Shown: positions 33,718 through 42,159, numbered from the stretch's first letter. The stretch is DNA of 64,000 bases from Paenibacillus baekrokdamisoli (GCF_003945345.1 NZ_AP019308.1:1736001-1800000), one strand, 5' to 3'. The notes: generated from the letters alone by a model not told the origin. Made by a program: numbers and translations.

Positions 33718-34119
33718 ATGCGGATGGCGACAGCTGACTGGGCGAACAAAATTACCGAAATCACATTGTTTGTGGAAGATTTGCATCGGTCGAAGGCATT
33801 CTACCAAGAGACGTTCAAACTTGCGATCATATATGAAGATGAAAGCTGCGCCGTGTTCGATTATGGCAATACAAACATCAATCTGTTAAATCAATCGAAT
33901 GCCCGCAAGTTGATTGAGCCGGCGCAGGTTGGGCGCGGCGGAGATGGCACGCGGTTTCAGTTCACGATCCAAGTGCCAGACGTTAACCGGGTATGCGATG
34001 AGCTGGAAGTGCGGGGCGTTAAGTTATTGAATGGACCGATAACGCGCCCCTGGGGGCGGCGGACGGCTTGTTTTGCCGATCCGGACGGGCATGTGTGGGA
34101 GATCGCGCAGGTGCTGTAA
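33718..34119 (+). CDS. VOC-family (glyoxalase/bleomycin-resistance-like) protein
   Basis: 133 residues, one complete vicinal-oxygen-chelate domain with two beta-alpha-beta3 units: ITEITLFVEDLHRSKAFYQE and FQFTIQVPDVNRVCDELEVR, ending in the usual FADPDGHVWEIAQVL. The metal positions expected at the first strand and final Glu are only partly polar (final Glu present), so enzymatic activity is uncertain; binding or drug sequestration is possible. ATG 33718 has only a weak GGGG upstream; the ATG two codons later is equally plausible. A DinB gene follows 30 bp downstream, and the pair may be one transcript. Confidence 0.82.
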   Translation: MRMATADWANKITEITLFVEDLHRSKAFYQETFKLAIIYEDESCAVFDYGNTNINLLNQSNARKLIEPAQVGRGGDGTRFQFTIQVPDVNRVCDELEVRGVKLLNGPITRPWGRRTACFADPDGHVWEIAQVL

Positions 34120-34149
34120 TGAATTAGGATTAGCAGTGAGAGGATCTGG

Positions 34150-34665
34150 ATGTTGAACGATAGTTCGGCTATTATCGAGCAATACATGAGGAATCTGGAT
34201 AGATATTCGATAGAGCAGTTGCGATTTAAATGCAAAGAAAACGTATGGTCGGTCGGGCAAATGTATATCCACGTGATCGAAGTGGCGAATGAGTATATCG
34301 GGCATATTGAAACATGCACCAAGGCAACACACGAAGAGCCTGAAGGCAAGACGGAAGACGGAACGAAGGCGCTTGCCGAAAAAGAGTGGCCCAATATTCG
34401 CGTGAAACTTGAGGAACCGCCCAACGCGATATGCAACCCCGAAAGCAAGGATGAAATCATAGCAGGTCTGGAGCAGGTGCTAGAGAAGTTGGCCTACTGG
34501 GCGGGTTACGTATATGAGTCGAATCCGGCTTGCAAGGTGCGCCATGGCTGGTTTGGCTGGCTCAACGCGCGTGATTGGTTTGAGATGGTTGGTATGCACA
34601 GCTGGCACCATTTGCGCCAGAAGGCGAAGCTGGACGAAAAACTGGCGGAGGCAGGCATAAGATAG
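34150..34665 (+). CDS. DinB-like four-helix protein
   Basis: 171 residues. The pattern VWSVGQMYIHVIEVANEYIG and FEMVGMHSWHHLRQKAKLDE provides the His residues of the DinB/YfiT metal-site family (His in the second helix, HxxxH-like pair in the last). Members are metal-dependent transferases using small thiols or are of unknown role. Start ATG 34150 with GAGAGGA upstream. It follows the VOC gene by 30 bp. No clear operon partner tells its substrate. Confidence 0.8.
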   Translation: MLNDSSAIIEQYMRNLDRYSIEQLRFKCKENVWSVGQMYIHVIEVANEYIGHIETCTKATHEEPEGKTEDGTKALAEKEWPNIRVKLEEPPNAICNPESKDEIIAGLEQVLEKLAYWAGYVYESNPACKVRHGWFGWLNARDWFEMVGMHSWHHLRQKAKLDEKLAEAGIR

Positions 34666-34720
34666 CCCGATTTTCTAAAGCTTTTTGCTCACTTATGATT
34701 AAACTAAACATTCCTGTAAT

Positions 34721-34864
34721 GTCGGTTGACAAGAACATTGTCTGAATGAAGTCCGCGTAAACTGCGGGCTTTTTTAGTTATCGGATCAAGTTCTTGTCAT
34801 TTTGCGATGACAAGAACTTGATCCGATTCCCGATTCGTGACACGAACATTGTCCGATTGCCAAC
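34721..34864. repeat. MITE-like element, copy A (144 bp)
   Basis: Begins GTCGGTTGACAAGAAC and ends TCCGATTGCCAAC. Inside are four copies of a unit close to ATGACAAGAAC-WTKRTCCGAT: direct at 34725 and 34807, inverted ending at 34800, direct at 34837 (with one change). A terminator-like hairpin (AGTCCGC/GCGGGCT then T-run) lies at about 34750-34776. Copies B, C and D of the same architecture are at 48641, 45355 and 50584. Confidence 0.65.
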
Positions 34865-35082
34865 AAGCAGTTGAACGCCTGCCGCGCAACTTCTTTTAAC
34901 AGAGTTTGATAAATATGTCCTGCTGGGCGTTGCGAACGGGCAGATTGGTATTATTTACAACGTGATAGAAATATCAATCTGAATGCAGGTCTTCCACATG
35001 TTACCAATAATTCGTTAATTGAGGTAACAACAATGAGTTAGGAATTTATGCACTAACGTGTACAATAGCGCAAACCACATCA

Positions 35083-35116
35083 TGAAGCTGCCGCACGAAA
35101 ATGTTCGGCAGCTTCA
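35083..35116. repeat. Intergenic hairpin
   Basis: TGAAGCTGCCG (35083-35093) pairs with CGGCAGCTTCA (35106-35116). The leader CTAACGTG-ACAATAGCGCAA just upstream matches the dispersed hairpin family. The remainder of the 34666-35235 gap has no gene. Confidence 0.6.
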
Positions 35117-35235
35117 TTGTGCGAGAGGCAGTTATCAAAAATAAAGCGGTGTTCGAAAAAGGGGATTATTGGGTTAAACCGAATACATATTTTATATTGT
35201 AAAAAGCGAGCCAAACGAAAGGAATGATCAAAGCT

Positions 35236-35787
35236 ATGCCGACTTTTGAAACTATGGTCGAATTATTGAAATCTAATATTGCCGAAGAAACACCAGCACC
35301 GTACTTACAGGCGACGGCGCTGCTTACCGATCACGGCAACGTATATGTAGCTGTCTGCCGTGACGTATTCGGTTCCGACTGCGGTTACGATAACATGCTC
35401 ACTTTTATGAAAACTAGGGGCGAAACAAGGATCCTGAAAATGGTCACAATGTGGACAGACGGGGGTATTAACCTCAGTAGTATGAATTTCAGAGAATCAA
35501 TTTATGAAATGAACAAAGAAAATATTGAGACCGAAATCTTGGTTCTCGGGAGGAAACGTAACGATCCGGAAGATACACCACTCCAGCCTTTCGTCAAGAA
35601 GCTGATAAACACACTTAATTCCAGTGTAACGCTCGAATTGTTAAAAGAGAAATATATGGATTGGACCAATGCTAAAAAGGCGTTGGATGCGATGGAAAAG
35701 TATATAGAACAGCATGGAATGGACGGCGCTGGCGATGTGCTTCGCGAAGCTGCACCTGAAATCTGGAAGGATATTTACTGGCGGTAA
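35236..35787 (+). CDS. Conserved-looking hypothetical cytosolic protein
   Basis: 183 residues, soluble, no signal or membrane span. The N-terminal half looks like an alpha/beta domain (YLQATALLTDHGNVYVAVCR, TRILKMVTMWTDGGINLSSM), the C-terminal half is helical and charged (LLKEKYMDWTNAKKALDAME). I recognise no family. AAGGA precedes both ATG 35224 (touching it) and ATG 35236 (12 bases); I use the latter, with doubt. It ends 39 bp before an IS110 target repeat. Confidence 0.6.
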   Translation: MPTFETMVELLKSNIAEETPAPYLQATALLTDHGNVYVAVCRDVFGSDCGYDNMLTFMKTRGETRILKMVTMWTDGGINLSSMNFRESIYEMNKENIETEILVLGRKRNDPEDTPLQPFVKKLINTLNSSVTLELLKEKYMDWTNAKKALDAMEKYIEQHGMDGAGDVLREAAPEIWKDIYWR

Positions 35788-35823
35788 AATCGTTAGCCGC
35801 GGCCAACAGCACAGAGGCCATGC

Positions 35824-35916
35824 CATTAAGCTCCCATGAAAATTAAATCCGCAGTTGCAGAAAAAGACAGCACTAAAGAAGACGCAGCTTATTCGTTTTT
35901 TAAAAAGGCGCAGCGC
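35824..35916. repeat. IS110 target module (left flank of copy A)
   Basis: TTAAGCTCCCATGAAAATTA then GCAGTTGCAGAAAAAGACA and a T-run, ending in GCAGCGC (35910-35916). Nearly the same sequence flanks the IS110 relic at 45660-45745, and a diverged version flanks the intact IS at 40607-40694. Its right half resumes after the IS as GCAGCGCTTGCGCTGC (37374-37389). Confidence 0.7.
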
Positions 35917-35950
35917 CTGAAATAAAGAATATGGTTATCTTAGAGGAGGA

Positions 35951-37169
35951 TTAGGAGACTTCTGAAATGGTTACAGAATAACCTAAGTTTTCTAGTCGCC
36001 GAACGGCATACTTTACAATAGATTGTTGCTTCTGTTTGTCAAAATAATCTTCACCTAAGTCTACATACATTTCGTTACGAGTTAAGAGATAGAAGGCAGT
36101 CCTTAACATCGCATGAGCCACATTTATGGCTGCTCGTTTTTTACCTTTTCGTGCAGCTGTACGTCTATACATGGCGCCGAGATAATTCTTTGATGCTGCA
36201 ACGGAATGGGCTGCTTCAACTAGAGCAGATTTGAGATATTTGTTTCCGTTTTTGGCTTTGGCAGATTTCCTTTTTCCTGCACTTTCGTTATGTCCAGGTA
36301 CCAGTCCTGCCCATGAACATAAGTGCGCTGCACTGGGAAACTGCTTCTTAACTTCCGTCCCAATTTCCGCGATGATCTGTTCGGCCATTCGCGTGGCGAT
36401 ACCAGGAATCGAATCTAAACGTTCGACGTCGTCATGAAAAGGAGTTACCCGCTTAGCGACTTCTTGATCCAGCAATATGATCTGTTCACTTAAAAAATCA
36501 ATGTGAGTTAATATGGTCTTAATCATCAGGCGTTGGTGTGGATTTACATAACCTTGAAGAGCAAGTTCGAGCTCATCCTTTTTTTTCTTCATGGTGCGTC
36601 TAGCGAAGTTTGCTAGTTTTTCGGGATCATCTTCACCTTCTGCAATGGCATGCAGCATATCACGAGAGGAAACCCCCATAATATCAGAGACAACAGAGCC
36701 GAGTTTAATATTAGCTCCTTCCAACACTTTTTGAATGCGATTATGTTGTCTGGCCCTTTCTTTCAATGATGCTTCGACGATACCGAACAAGTTCCCGTAG
36801 CTCCCGTTGATTTCGATCTGGAATGAAACTTGCTTTGAGGAGTCCATGACGAAGAAGTTTTGCAATCCATTCCGAATCTTTGACATCTGTTTTACGTCCG
36901 GGCAGTGCCTTCATATGCTGGGCATTCACCACTAAAAATTCGATGCCTTCAGCTTCATGCAGATTGACGATAGGCTTCCAAAATACCCCTGTGCTTTCCA
37001 TCGCAACGTGAGTACATTCACATTGCTTAATCCAGTCAATGAGCTGTAATAGAAAAACCGTTTTCGTTGAAAACGTTCGAATCTCCTTTCCCTTAGACGT
37101 TAAAATACATGCTGTAATGTTATCCTTATGAATATCCATACCGCATGCCCGTTCAATGACAACTTCCAC
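35951..37169 (-). pseudogene. IS110-family transposase, frameshifted (copy A)
   Basis: The N-terminal part from GTG 37169 (ERACGMDIHKDNITACILTS, VAMESTGVFWKPIVNLHEAE, ALPGRKTDVKDSEWIA) contains the RuvC-like DEDD catalytic region; the C-terminal part (IQKVLEGANIKLGSVVSDIM ... DSIPGIATRMAEQIIAEIG ... LCSWAGLVPGHNESAGKRKS) holds the transposase_20 domain with its catalytic serine region. The two parts lie in different frames: relative to copy B one extra base near 36770 shifts the frame. Inactive unless rescued by frameshifting or by copy B in trans. Confidence 0.88.
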
Positions 37170-37202
37170 CTTAAAAACATCCTCTCTATGGCTAAATCAG
37201 AG

Positions 37203-37373
37203 TAGGATTAATCTCCCATGAGTGCTTCCCGAAAGGGAGCGACAATCTGTGATGCACCGTGATCGTTGGAGTCAGACTAACGGATGGGCTCTAAGGCACC
37301 ATAGCGTATCGACCTCCCTCTCCCAGCCATAGTAGCAGTATGGACAGACTCTTCCATTTTCATCATCTGTGGT
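37203..37373 (-). ncRNA. Candidate IS110 bridge RNA, copy A
   Basis: 171 bp between the transposase start and the GCAGCGC boundary, aligned along its whole length with 41990-42159 of copy B. It has no open frame. Shared blocks include TAGGATTAATCT, ATGAGTGCTTCCCGA, GACTAACGGATGGGCTCTAA and CCATTTTCATC. IS110 elements of the IS621 type encode a ~170-180-nt guide RNA in exactly this place, read in the same direction as the transposase. Assignment rests on position, length and conservation. Confidence 0.6.
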
Positions 37374-37512
37374 GCAGCGCTTGCGCTGCATGTGTGGCAA
37401 ACGGGCAGGATACTTCCAATATGTGTTAATATTGAGTTGCACTATGACTTTGCGGTGCGGTAAGAATATATAAATTAGCCGAGATTTGATCCTATTCTAA
37501 GGTGGGAAGCTT

Positions 37513-38082
37513 ATGACAGTACAGAAAGCAATACAGTTTATAGAACAGGAACTTTCAAAAACCTTGATTGATTACTATGCATGGTTTGAAGGAAAACCGG
37601 AATTACTTAATTTTAAACCTGAAGTAGGTTGGAGCATTGAAGAAATATTAGAACATGTGACATTAACTAACCATTTCTTGTTAATATTGATTCGTAAAGG
37701 TAAGAAAAAGGCTAAAGACCTTGCAATTAAGGTAAACCTAAATCAAATTGTTTCTACTTATGAGTACAATTTAGAGGAGCTTGACCAAATTGATAAACAT
37801 AAATCATTTGTCTGGATACGACCTGAGCATATGGAACCGGTGGGGGATAAAACAATATCAGAAATAAAAAAAATCATGGAAGAACAAATAAATGAGTGCA
37901 AAGAAATACTTAGAGAAATACCAAACGGGGAAGGCATTTTATTTAAAACGACGATGACTGTAAACAATCTCGGAAAGATTGATGTTTACCAATATATTTA
38001 TTTCTTGTGTCAGCATGCCAAACGTCATATTATTCAAATGCAGACCGTACGAGAAGAGTTTAGTAGAAACAAGGTTGACTAG
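37513..38082 (+). CDS. DinB-like protein
   Basis: 189 residues, four-helix DinB/YfiT fold: VGWSIEEILEHVTLTNHFLL supplies the first His, and YQYIYFLCQHAKRHIIQMQ the CxHxxxH-like C-terminal pair. Central lysine-rich stretch (KGKKKAKD) and helix KKIMEEQINECKEILREI. ATG 37513 follows AAGGTGGGAAGC. It is monocistronic, bounded by the IS110 hairpin and a repeat at 38095. Metal-binding is likely; substrate unknown. It is distinct from the DinB at 34150 (low similarity by eye). Confidence 0.8.
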   Translation: MTVQKAIQFIEQELSKTLIDYYAWFEGKPELLNFKPEVGWSIEEILEHVTLTNHFLLILIRKGKKKAKDLAIKVNLNQIVSTYEYNLEELDQIDKHKSFVWIRPEHMEPVGDKTISEIKKIMEEQINECKEILREIPNGEGILFKTTMTVNNLGKIDVYQYIYFLCQHAKRHIIQMQTVREEFSRNKVD

Positions 38083-38094
38083 ATTAACGTCATT

Positions 38095-38190
38095 ACGCTA
38101 ACGGAACACGATAGTTGAATAATCAACAGGTCGAGGCTGCAGGCACGAACGGCAGCCTTTCGTTCAATTAACGGGCGGGAGAACGCAAAA
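38095..38190. repeat. Dispersed intergenic hairpin repeat
   Basis: CTAACGGAACACGATAGTTG leader, then GGTCGAGGCTGC ... GGCAGCCTTTCG hairpin and tail TTAACGGGCGGGAGAACGC. The leader, hairpin and tail are shared with 39136-39211 and 39925-40010. Confidence 0.65.
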
Positions 38191-38269
38191 TGGACAGTTT
38201 AACGCAACAAAACTATCATTAGTATAGTTGGCGTGGGATAATATGGCAGTAATATGAGGTGATAATTTT

Positions 38270-39112
38270 TTGGGAGATTTTATGCGCGGAGTATGGAAAA
38301 ATGGAGCAGTTAGGAAGTGTATCCTCTTATTCATTGTGGCAGTAGTCGGGATAAGTGGTCTCATAGTTAAAGGTAAGGAAGTATCAGCATGCGATTATAA
38401 CGGTAATATCACCAAACCAAAGCCGGAATCGAATGTGTTTGTTGGTAAAGTACTTGAGGTTCGAGATGATGGGCGGAGTGGAAAAGATGTTTTTTTAGAA
38501 GTTTACAAAGTTGAACAAGGTACCGTAAAAGCGCTAGCTAAAGTATGGACACCATACGCATCTGGTTCCTGCGGCGGTTTTGACTTCAAGGTTGGGGAAA
38601 TCTATTACGTGATAACAATAGATTCTAAGATATTTACTTCATCGAATGAGGTGTATATTAATACAGCCAGACCATTATTGCCTGAGGAAAAAAGCGACAA
38701 GAAAAAATTTGAGGGGCAATCTCTCATAGAAGATTTCCAAAAACGATTAGATGTATCCGTCTCCATTAATGCAGAGGATTTGGTTGTAAATAGACCATAT
38801 GATTACTTCTATTCTAATAAAGATAACCGGGTTATGGTCCCTTTGACCAAAGCATTTATGAGTAGGTTTGGAATAGAGGTTGCTCTAACAAATGAGAATG
38901 ACGACAGCGTAACATTAAATTATATGGGGAGAGAGTATACTTATCAGGTTGGACTTAACACCGTACTTATCGGTGAGAGAGAAGTCATTATGGATACCGT
39001 TATTGAACGATATGATGGAATTACTTTTATTCCCGCACGACAGGTTGCAGAAATTATCGATGCAAAACTAACTTGGAACAACAAACTCAAAAAATTAAGT
39101 TTTTCCTTCTGA
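38270..39112 (+). CDS. Secreted protein: NTR/TIMP-like domain plus copper-amine-oxidase-N (stalk) domain
   Basis: 280 residues. A membrane-targeting signal (about 17-40, LLFIVAVVGISGLIVKG) ends before SACDYNG. Residues ~40-135 resemble the tissue-inhibitor/NTR-like fold (Cys42, NVFVGKVLEVRDDGRSGKDV, VWTPYASGSCGGFDFKVGEI), and ~170-280 a copper-amine-oxidase N-terminal domain (VMVPLTKAFMSRFGIEVAL, GITFIPARQVAEIIDAKLTW). Both domains are common in secreted Paenibacillus proteins of unknown role. GAGGTGAT is 6 bases from TTG 38270; ATG 38282 with weaker GGGAG is the alternative. Exported; probably wall- or matrix-associated. Confidence 0.75.
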   Translation: MGDFMRGVWKNGAVRKCILLFIVAVVGISGLIVKGKEVSACDYNGNITKPKPESNVFVGKVLEVRDDGRSGKDVFLEVYKVEQGTVKALAKVWTPYASGSCGGFDFKVGEIYYVITIDSKIFTSSNEVYINTARPLLPEEKSDKKKFEGQSLIEDFQKRLDVSVSINAEDLVVNRPYDYFYSNKDNRVMVPLTKAFMSRFGIEVALTNENDDSVTLNYMGREYTYQVGLNTVLIGEREVIMDTVIERYDGITFIPARQVAEIIDAKLTWNNKLKKLSFSF

Positions 39113-39135
39113 AGAGGCTCTAAAAGGTCATATTG

Positions 39136-39211
39136 ATTCACGGGACACGATAGTTCCATGAGGGCCGCCTTCGGGCGGCTCTTCGTTACGCTAACTGGCA
39201 GAATAGCGCAA
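39136..39211. repeat. Dispersed intergenic hairpin repeat
   Basis: Leader TTCACGGGACACGATAGTTC, hairpin GGGCCGCC-TTC-GGGCGGCTC (39162-39182), tail TTCGTTACGCTAACTGGCAG then AATAGCGCAA. The stem differs in sequence from the 33001 copy but the leader and tail are shared. Confidence 0.65.
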
Positions 39212-39293
39212 CTTCCAACTACTGGAATCGTATAAGTAATTGGTGAGTTTACGACCATACATTTACAATTGAGTATTTTTAAGGAGTGAGAAA

Positions 39294-39905
39294 ATGAGTG
39301 TTTACTCGAAACGCATCAGAATAATCATTGTTGGTGTTGTTTTAACCATTTGCGTAGTGGGAGGTACTATGGCGTTTCAAAGCGATGCTAAAAGCACGAT
39401 TAATCAAAGCCTCACAAATTCTCTCAACTATCCTGAAAATGAACGTGGACAGACATTCGGTTCTGCTGAAGCCACCTCCGTTGAAATGCTACCTGATTTA
39501 ATCCATGGAGGAAGTGTGAATGGCATTAAAGGATATTTGCTGAAAAAAGATTATCTCGGTGAACCTGGTGGTGTCCCACTTTATGATGTTGATGGAGTAA
39601 ACATAATTGGTTCTTTGTATATTAGCCCTAAGAATATGAACTATCCTAAAAATAAAAACGGACAGACATACGGTTCTGCCGCAGATGCTACTTCTCCAGA
39701 AACGGAACCTGATTTAATTCAAGCAGAAGGTGTGGATGGCACTGTGGGATATGTGCTGAAAAAAGATTTAGACGGTGAGCAACCAAAGACGCCCGAAGAA
39801 GCTATAGCTATACAGAACAGTAGACCCCCAGGTGGTTATGACTACCCACTATACGATGTTGATGGTAAAACCGTAATTGGTGTCTTTCATATTGGAGGCA
39901 ATTGA
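39294..39905 (+). CDS. Exported protein with two tandem repeats
   Basis: 203 residues. An N-terminal membrane segment (about 9-28, IRIIIVGVVLTICVVGGTMA) is followed by two ~70-residue repeats: NYPENERGQTFGSAEATSVE ... YDVDGVNIIGSLYI and NYPKNKNGQTYGSAADATSP ... YDVDGKTVIGVFHI. Each repeat also carries PDLI and a GYxLKKD motif. I recognise this layout from exported proteins often coded near M56-type peptidase genes, but no such gene is here and the function is unknown. ATG 39294 follows AAGGAGTGAG. The gene lies between two members of the intergenic hairpin family. Confidence 0.75.
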   Translation: MSVYSKRIRIIIVGVVLTICVVGGTMAFQSDAKSTINQSLTNSLNYPENERGQTFGSAEATSVEMLPDLIHGGSVNGIKGYLLKKDYLGEPGGVPLYDVDGVNIIGSLYISPKNMNYPKNKNGQTYGSAADATSPETEPDLIQAEGVDGTVGYVLKKDLDGEQPKTPEEAIAIQNSRPPGGYDYPLYDVDGKTVIGVFHIGGN

Positions 39906-39924
39906 TAAAAAAAATGTCTTTCAA

Positions 39925-40010
39925 TTGTTAAGCTCCCTCGGTACGATAGAGCAATGAACTACACCACGAGGCTGCCGTTGATTGAACGGCAGCCTCGTTA
40001 CGCATAATGC
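39925..40010. repeat. Dispersed intergenic hairpin repeat
   Basis: Leader TTAAGCTCCCTCGG then CGATAGAGCAATGAAC, hairpin ACGAGGCTGCCGTT/AACGGCAGCCTCGT (39966-39998), tail TACGCATAATGC. The stem is the same as at 33001-33030. Confidence 0.75.
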
Positions 40011-40087
40011 AAAAGCTTGTTTTTCTTAATATTCCATAAAACAAATAATATTTCACGAATACTTTAGATAACAGGGGAGATGATGTC

Positions 40088-40534
40088 TTGCGAAAGTTGT
40101 CCATATTATTGGCATGCCTTGTAGTTTTCTTTGCAGGGTGTTCAAAAGATACCGACAAAATAGATACTAAAGTTCGTTCTGTTCATACAAATTTAACGAA
40201 GCAAAGCGGTTTAGAACATTGGAAATTAGCGTTGGTACCGAAAATCAATTCTCTTGGGCAACAAGGATATGATATTGAATTTCAAAATTCTGGTGATACT
40301 TCGGTTAAAAGTGTAACGATATATTATAGAGTTGACACAAAAGTAAAGCTTTCAGGTAAAACGGTAAAAGCTGATTCTCAAACAATGATTTCAAAACTGG
40401 ATTCGAATGAAAAAATAACTTTATCTGATTTAACATTGCCAATTAATACGCCTGTACAAGTGGAAGTTGATTGGCTAGTAGGGAGCACTATAACTAGAGG
40501 AACTGGGACATTCCAAATCACGGAAATTAAGTAG
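40088..40534 (+). CDS. Small lipoprotein of unknown function
   Basis: 148 residues from TTG 40088 (GGGGAG about 8 bases upstream). Signal LSILLACLVVFFAGC gives a lipobox FAGC with the lipid-bearing Cys at residue 18. The mature part is hydrophilic and beta-rich (GYDIEFQNSGDTSVKSVTIY, TVKADSQTMISKLDSNEKIT), suggesting one Ig-like domain. No family recognised. Single gene; attached to the outer face of the membrane. Confidence 0.75.
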   Translation: MRKLSILLACLVVFFAGCSKDTDKIDTKVRSVHTNLTKQSGLEHWKLALVPKINSLGQQGYDIEFQNSGDTSVKSVTIYYRVDTKVKLSGKTVKADSQTMISKLDSNEKITLSDLTLPINTPVQVEVDWLVGSTITRGTGTFQITEIK

Positions 40535-40717
40535 TGAAACAGACTTATTTAAAAGAATCACTAGAAAACGAAAGCATCACATACAGTTCAATGTCATCGT
40601 TTTTAACTACCATGAAAATTAAAAGCTGGGAGTCGAAGAAAAGAGCAGCACTAAAGAAGACGCGGCTCTTTGATTTTTTAAAAATATGCAGCGCCTTGGA
40701 TATTGGTGATCCGTGGA

Positions 40718-41935
40718 TCAGGAGACTTCCGAAATGGTAACGTTGTAGCCTAAGGTTTCGAGTCTTCGAACCGAATTCCGTACAATAGCTCCAAGTTTTT
40801 GTTTATCAAAATAATCTTCACCTAAGTCTACATACATTTCTTTTCTTGTCAGCAGATAATAAGCGATTCTCAGCATGGCATGGGCCACAACAACAGCTGC
40901 TCTTTTTCTGCCTTTTCGTGCTAATGTTCGTCTGTACATAGCGCCAAGATAGTTTTTTGAAGCACCTACGGAGTGTGCGGCTTCTGTTAATGCAGATTTT
41001 AAATATTTGTTTCCTTTCTTTCCTTTAGAGGATTTCCGTTTGCCTGCACTCTCATTATGTCCAGGTACGAGTGCTGCCCAAGAACATAAGTGAGCCGCAC
41101 TTGGAAACTGTTCTTTAATGTTTGTTCCTATTTCAGCTAAGATTTGTTCAGCCATTCGAGTGGCAATTCCAGGGATAGAGTCTAATCGCTCGATGTCTTC
41201 TTGATCTGAAATAACTCTCTGGGCAACCTCTTGATCTAACCTCTCAATTTGTTCGGTGAGGAAGTCAATGTGACCTAAAATGGTTTTAAGCATCATGCGT
41301 TGATGAGGATTAACGTAACCTCGAAGAGCGAGCTCAAGTTCATCTTTTTTCTTTTTCATCGTTCGCCGAGCGAAGCTTGCTAATTTCTCCGGATCTTCTT
41401 CACCTTCTGCGATGGCGTGAAGCATGTCCTTAGATGAGACACCCATAATATCTGAAACCACAGACCCAAGCTTGATATTTGCTCCTTCTAACACTTTTTG
41501 AATCCTATTATGTTGTCTAGCTCGTTCTTCAATGATGCTTCGGCGATAACGAACTAGTTCTCGCAGTTCCCTTTGGTAACGGTTCGGAATGAAGCTTGCC
41601 TTTAGCAGCCCATGACGAAGAAGTTGGGCTATCCATTCCGCATCTTTCACATCCGTTTTACGTCCGGGGAGAGCTTTCATATGCTGAGCATTTACAACTA
41701 AAAAATCAATATCTTCAGCTTCTAATAGGTTAACTATTGGCTTCCAGAATACGCCTGTACTCTCCATCGCTACGTGGGTACAACCATGCTTTTTAATCCA
41801 GTCAATTAATTGGAGTAGAAATACGGTTTTAGTAGAGAACGTTTGAATCTCCTTTCCTTCGGGTGTCATTGTACATGCAGTAATGGAATCCTTATGAACA
41901 TCCATGCCACATGCGCGCTCAATGAGTATATCCAT
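40718..41935 (-). CDS. IS110-family (DEDD/serine) transposase
   Basis: 405 residues, full length. N-terminal RuvC-like DEDD domain: GMDVHKDSITAC (first Asp), HVAMESTGVFWKP (Glu), RKTDVKDAEWIAQLL (Asp pair). A coiled-coil linker (about 165-250) follows, then the transposase_20 domain with DSIPGIATRMAEQILAEIG, LCSWAALVPGHNESAGKRKS and KGNKYLKSALTEAAHS, which holds the serine used in recombination. ATG 41935 is preferred to the longer frame (41983), which would enter the non-coding leader. It cuts and joins DNA without terminal inverted repeats, guided by a bridge RNA in the studied members. Likely active; fragments elsewhere in the window derive from close relatives. Confidence 0.95.
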   Translation of the reverse strand: MDILIERACGMDVHKDSITACTMTPEGKEIQTFSTKTVFLLQLIDWIKKHGCTHVAMESTGVFWKPIVNLLEAEDIDFLVVNAQHMKALPGRKTDVKDAEWIAQLLRHGLLKASFIPNRYQRELRELVRYRRSIIEERARQHNRIQKVLEGANIKLGSVVSDIMGVSSKDMLHAIAEGEEDPEKLASFARRTMKKKKDELELALRGYVNPHQRMMLKTILGHIDFLTEQIERLDQEVAQRVISDQEDIERLDSIPGIATRMAEQILAEIGTNIKEQFPSAAHLCSWAALVPGHNESAGKRKSSKGKKGNKYLKSALTEAAHSVGASKNYLGAMYRRTLARKGRKRAAVVVAHAMLRIAYYLLTRKEMYVDLGEDYFDKQKLGAIVRNSVRRLETLGYNVTISEVS

Positions 41936-41989
41936 TGAAATTGTCCTTTCTACGGCTTTGAATATTGGGGACTGGTGCAACAACCAAAA

Positions 41990-42159
41990 TAGGATTAATC
42001 TACCATGAGTGCTTCCCGAAGGAGCGACATTCTGTGATGCACCGTGGTCGGTGGACTGTGACTAACGGATGGGCTCTAAGGCACCATAGTTGATCGACCT
42101 TCCTCACCCAGCCGTAGTAGAAGTATTGACGGATTTCATCCATTTTCATCCTCTGTGGT
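41990..42159 (-). ncRNA. Candidate IS110 bridge RNA, copy B
   Basis: 170 bp upstream of the intact transposase, co-linear with 37203-37373 of copy A; differences cluster in short patches, as expected if stems are kept while guide loops drift. No open frame with a ribosome site. See copy A for shared blocks. Confidence 0.62.

Larger units (their letters stand above)
35917..37380 (-). mobile_element. IS110-family element, copy A (frameshifted)
   Basis: 1,464 bp between direct GCAGCGC repeats (35910-35916 and 37374-37380). It holds a transposase gene on the minus strand and, upstream of it, a conserved non-coding segment (37203-37373). No terminal inverted repeats are seen, as expected of IS110. 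Compare copy B at 40695-42166 (1,472 bp). Confidence 0.85.

Noticed and set aside
34721..34864. Promoter/operator array rather than a repeat element
   Set aside because: The four copies stand in front of unrelated or no genes and keep the same outer boxes, which fits a mobile repeat better; a regulatory role is not excluded.
40534..40740. 68-residue frame between the lipoprotein gene and IS110
   Set aside because: It crosses the IS110 left boundary and is made of target-repeat sequence.
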